Shown: positions 61,446 through 64,000 of the stretch, one piece after another
Layout: each line of letters starts with the position of its first letter
How positions within the stretch are numbered: position 1 is the first letter of the stretch
NCBI GenBank assembly: GCA_963752755.1
Contig: CAVVZJ010000017.1
Coordinates: 62,001-126,000 of the forward strand
Reading direction: 5' to 3'
DNA from: CAVVZJ01 sp963752755
GTDB lineage: Bacteria > Planctomycetota > Planctomycetia > Isosphaerales > Isosphaeraceae
Length of the DNA: 64,000 nucleotides
Made by a program: the position numbers and the translations under genes
Notes under the pieces: generated by a model
Seen by the model: the letters and a program-made list of their open reading frames with translations, nothing else
Database searches by the model: none
Told to the model about the DNA's origin: nothing

Positions 61446-63477
61446 ATGACCGCCCCGAAATGGTTGTCCGCGTGGATACTCTGCGCCTCGACTGCCCTGG
61501 CCCAGGGAACGGACCCCTCGGCCGCCCGCCCGACAAGCCCGGCGCCCTTCTCCGACCAACCCGCGACGCCCCAGCCCCCGGCTTCCCCGGTCGAGGACGT
61601 GCCCGCCCCCGAGCCGGCCAGAACCACCATCGCCGCCGTGACCGTCTATCGCGGCAATGCCGCTGGTCAGCCGCGAGGTCGCCGTGCCGGAGGGCCAGGG
61701 GCTCGTCGAGGTGGTCGTCACTCCCTTGCCTCCCACGATCCTCCCCGGTTCGCTTTACACCGAGGGCGGCGACGGGCTCCGCGTCCTCAGCACCCGCTTC
61801 CGCACCCGGGCCGTCCAGGAAGACACCCGCGCCGAGGTCCGTGCCCAGGAAGACCTGATCCGCGACCTGGAAGCCGAGAGCCGTCGTCTCGCGGCCAAAA
61901 TCGAGGTGATCCGACACGAACAGCAATTTTTCGACAAGCTCGAAGGTTTCACCGCCGCCACCGCCCAGAACCTCGTGGACCGCGGCCGGTTCGACGGCGA
62001 CGGGATCGTTGGTCTCTCGAACTTCCTTCTCCAGTCCCGCGCCGAGAAATCGGCGGCTCTGGTGGACCTGGAGGAGCAGGTGAAGGCGAATTCCGAAGGG
62101 CTCGAATTCGCCAAGCGCCAGCTCGCCGAGATCGCCTCGGGTTCGAGCAAAACGGCCACCGACGCCGTCATCCTGATCGACAAGGCCGACGCCCCGGCCG
62201 GCACCGTCCGCCTGAATTACCTCGTTTCTTCTGCCACCTGGCATCCCCAGTACCGCCTCCGCGCCGGCGACGAGGACGACCCCGTCCGCCTCGAATACCT
62301 CGCCGCCATCGTCCAGCAGACCAGCGAGGAATGGGCCGATGCGGACGTCACCCTCTCCACCGCCCAGCCCTCCCTCAATGCCATGCCCCCCGACCTTGTC
62401 CCCCTGGCCATCTCCGTCAGCCCCCTGGAAGAAGGCGAGACCGACGATTCCCTTCCTGGTGGTGCCATGGCTGGCATGGCTGGCATGGGGGGAATGGGTG
62501 GCATGGGTGGAGTTGGGGGCGGCATGGGCGGCATGGGCCTGTCCCTGGAGCAGTTCCAGGGGCAGACCTTCCGCGACCGTGCCGAGCAGCAGTCACTCGG
62601 CCAGGACGCGTCCTCCGGGGGCGCCCTGCTGAACCAGGCCGCCGCCTTTGACCAGGCCCGTGAACTGCTTGCCCGCGACGAAGGCCCGGAGGCGGACGAC
62701 GACCTCGTCCCCGCCGATGGCCCGAGCGTCACCTTTCACTTGCCGACCCGCCTGACCGTTCCTTCCCGACGCGACCCACTCCTGATCGAAGTGGCCCGCG
62801 CCGAGATGAAGCCCGAGTTCTTCGACAAGGCCGTGCCCGTGCTCAGCCCGCGGGTCTATCGTCTCGCCCGGTTGACGAACGCCAGCAACTTCATCCTCCT
62901 GCCCGGTGAGGCCACGATGTACGTCGGCAGTGACTTCGTCGGTCGGATGACGCTCCCGCTCGTCGCCGCTGGCGAGGAGTTCACCGTCGGCTTCGGGGTC
63001 GATCCCCAGGTGCAGGTCTATCGCCGCCTGATGGACAAATCACGCTCGATTCAGGGGGGCAACCAGGTTCGTACCTACGACTTCCGCATCGCCGTTCGCA
63101 GCTTCCGCTCCCATCCCGTGACGGTTCAGGTCTGGGACCGCCTTCCCCGGGCCGACTCGGAGACCGTCGCGGTCAACCTCGTCCAGACCTCCCCCGAATT
63201 GAGCGACGATGCGGTCTATCAGCGCAACGTCCGACCGGATAACCTCCTGCGATGGGACCTCGACGTCCAGCCCGCCGCCAGCGGCGAGAAGCCGAAGTCG
63301 ATCACCTACCAGTTCAAGCTCGAATACGCCCGCGGCATGGGCGTCGATCAGATCTCCGCCGGACTCCAGGAAGCCGCCACCGGCGGCGGCGCCATCGGCG
63401 GCTTCGGCGGTAGCGGCTTCCGCAGCCTCCCGACCGGCGATCCTTCCTCTCCTCCGACGAAGAAACCCGGCGAATGA
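61446..63477 (+). CDS. MuiA-like DUF4140/DUF4139 protein (one frameshift)
   Basis: ATG 61446 after GAGGA; signal peptide 'WLSAWILCASTALAQG'. The DUF4140 domain begins 'AVTVYRGNA'; a slip near 61655 continues 'LVSREVAVPEGQGLVEVVVT'. A coiled coil follows ('DLIRDLEAESRRLAAKIEVI'), then DUF4139 ('VRLNYLVSSATWHPQYRLRA', 'TNASNFILLPGEATMYVGSD'). A low-complexity Met/Gly stretch (62461-62537) interrupts DUF4139. In other bacteria the family is called mucoidy inhibitor A; its biochemical role is unknown. Confidence 0.85.
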
Positions 63478-63591
63478 CGAGGCTTCCCGGAAAGCTGGCC
63501 CCGTTGCCCTGGCCTTCTCATCAGGGCAACGGGGACTCCCCCAGCCGCGAAGGGCTCCAGGCCAACTCCCCGATCTTGTGCTATAATTAAC

Positions 63592-63597
63592 CCTAGC
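63592..63597 (+). promoter_or_regulatory. Extended -10 promoter element
   Basis: TATAAT preceded directly by TGC makes a textbook extended -10 in an otherwise GC-rich context. There is no -35 match at 17 bases, which extended -10 promoters can do without. Confidence 0.45.
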
Positions 63598-63743
63598 TCC
63601 CTGGCAATCCGGACGTCATTCGGCCCTCACGTCCTGGCGGGGCGTCGCGACGCCTCACAGCGTCCCGGGCGCCGAACGAACTTCAAAATAGGCAAAGAGC
63701 CATGGCTAAATTTCTAGCTGTTCAGGGGTTGCAACTTTGAGTT

Positions 63744-63767
63744 GGACGCCATCGGCAGCGTCCTTTT
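63744..63767 (+). terminator. Rho-independent terminator
   Basis: GGACGC (63744-63749) pairs with GCGTCC (63758-63763) around an 8-base loop, followed at once by TTTT (63764-63767). It would end a short transcript from the extended -10 at 63592. Confidence 0.55.
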
Positions 63768-64000
63768 GGTGTCCTCGCACCGCTCCTCAGGCGTCCGGGA
63801 CGCGTCGCTGGGGCGTCCTCATGCCGTCCGCAACCTCTGGGGGTAGTTAAACAAAGCGATTCTTCCCAACCGTTTCGTGTCCGCGATGCCTTGGTGGTGC
63901 AGACCGTTCTGCCCAGCCTGCCGCTCTCCCCGATTCGCTGATTGAATGAGGCTGGACCTTCACCATACACTGAGAATAAGGGTCGATCCTGAATTCACTT

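Larger units (their letters stand above)
63478..64000. other. Right-end intergenic region with a candidate structured transcript
   Basis: No convincing gene. An extended -10 (TGC-TATAAT, 63589-63597) would start a transcript near 63604. The next 160 bases hold the hairpin GGCGT-CGCG-ACGCC (63641-63654), the palindrome AGCCATGGCT (63698-63707), a 12-codon frame from ATG 63702 (MAKFLAVQGLQL, stop 63738-63740) and then a terminator hairpin. Beyond 63770 I see nothing. Confidence 0.35.

Noticed and set aside
63660..63740. A c-di-GMP (GEMM) riboswitch at 'ggcaaagagccatggct'
   Set aside because: Only a faint likeness to the 3' half; the upstream conserved half and the second stem are absent.
63722..63970. 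An 82-codon minus-strand frame at the right end
   Set aside because: Arg/Gly/Ser composition of random GC-rich DNA, no ribosome site, no motif.

Overview
The window looks like chromosome from a GC-rich planctomycete, most likely of the Isosphaeraceae/Gemmatales type. The signs are a DUF1559 pseudopilin followed by a tiny lipoprotein, a giant ThuA/PVC-type c-haem protein, a TPR plus FG-GAP/UnbV protein, a secreted beta-helix protein with the N-terminal 'LEALEDRQLLS' signature, NHL and fasciclin secreted proteins, and a BatA/BatB/BatD block. No rRNA, tRNA, CRISPR array or phage module was found. The assignment is from gene content only.

Layout. 1-9,500: a secreted NHL propeller protein cut by the left edge, a wrecked DDE transposase, a large beta-helix protein, an alpha/beta hydrolase, an FAD oxidoreductase and a HEPN-like protein. 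9,500-13,400 (minus): YebC, a secreted TPR protein and a fasciclin protein with a clear terminator. 13,500-20,400 (minus): the translation/transcription cluster nusA-infB-DUF503-rbfA followed by an endonuclease-III-like Fe-S protein. 20,700-22,800 (plus): a Fur-family regulator behind a palindromic promoter, TatD, and a small membrane protein. 22,800-30,100 (minus): queE, a glycine-zipper protein, an UnbV protein with a TPR partner, a lipoprotein and a pseudopilin. 30,500-36,800 (plus): purE-purK and batA-batB/C-batD. 36,900-38,200 (minus): a DEAD-box helicase. 38,400-49,150 (plus): two small unknowns, ECF sigma/anti-sigma, a secreted unknown, a methyltransferase, queF, SAM hydrolase, bioA-bioD, a zinc-ribbon membrane protein and an EEP nuclease-fold protein. 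49,000-61,100 (minus): a membrane protein, the PVC cytochrome, an aldehyde dehydrogenase plus GT2 pair, two membrane proteins, larC, an HD hydrolase and a nicotinamidase-like hydrolase. 61,400-63,500 (plus): a MuiA-like DUF4139 protein, then a structured non-coding right end.

Pathways touched: queuosine (queE, queF), biotin (bioA, bioD), purines (purE, purK), the nickel-pincer cofactor (larC), possibly glycosylated C30 carotenoid acids (ALDH + GT2), and ribosome and transcription maturation.

A caution that affects the whole annotation: about twenty genes, including conserved housekeeping ones (purE, purK, rbfA, fur, tatD, bioD, larC), are broken by one-base insertions or deletions, some in G7 or C7 runs. 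I read these as sequence errors rather than biology and give the reconstructed gene extents. The transposase is the one gene I would call a true wreck.
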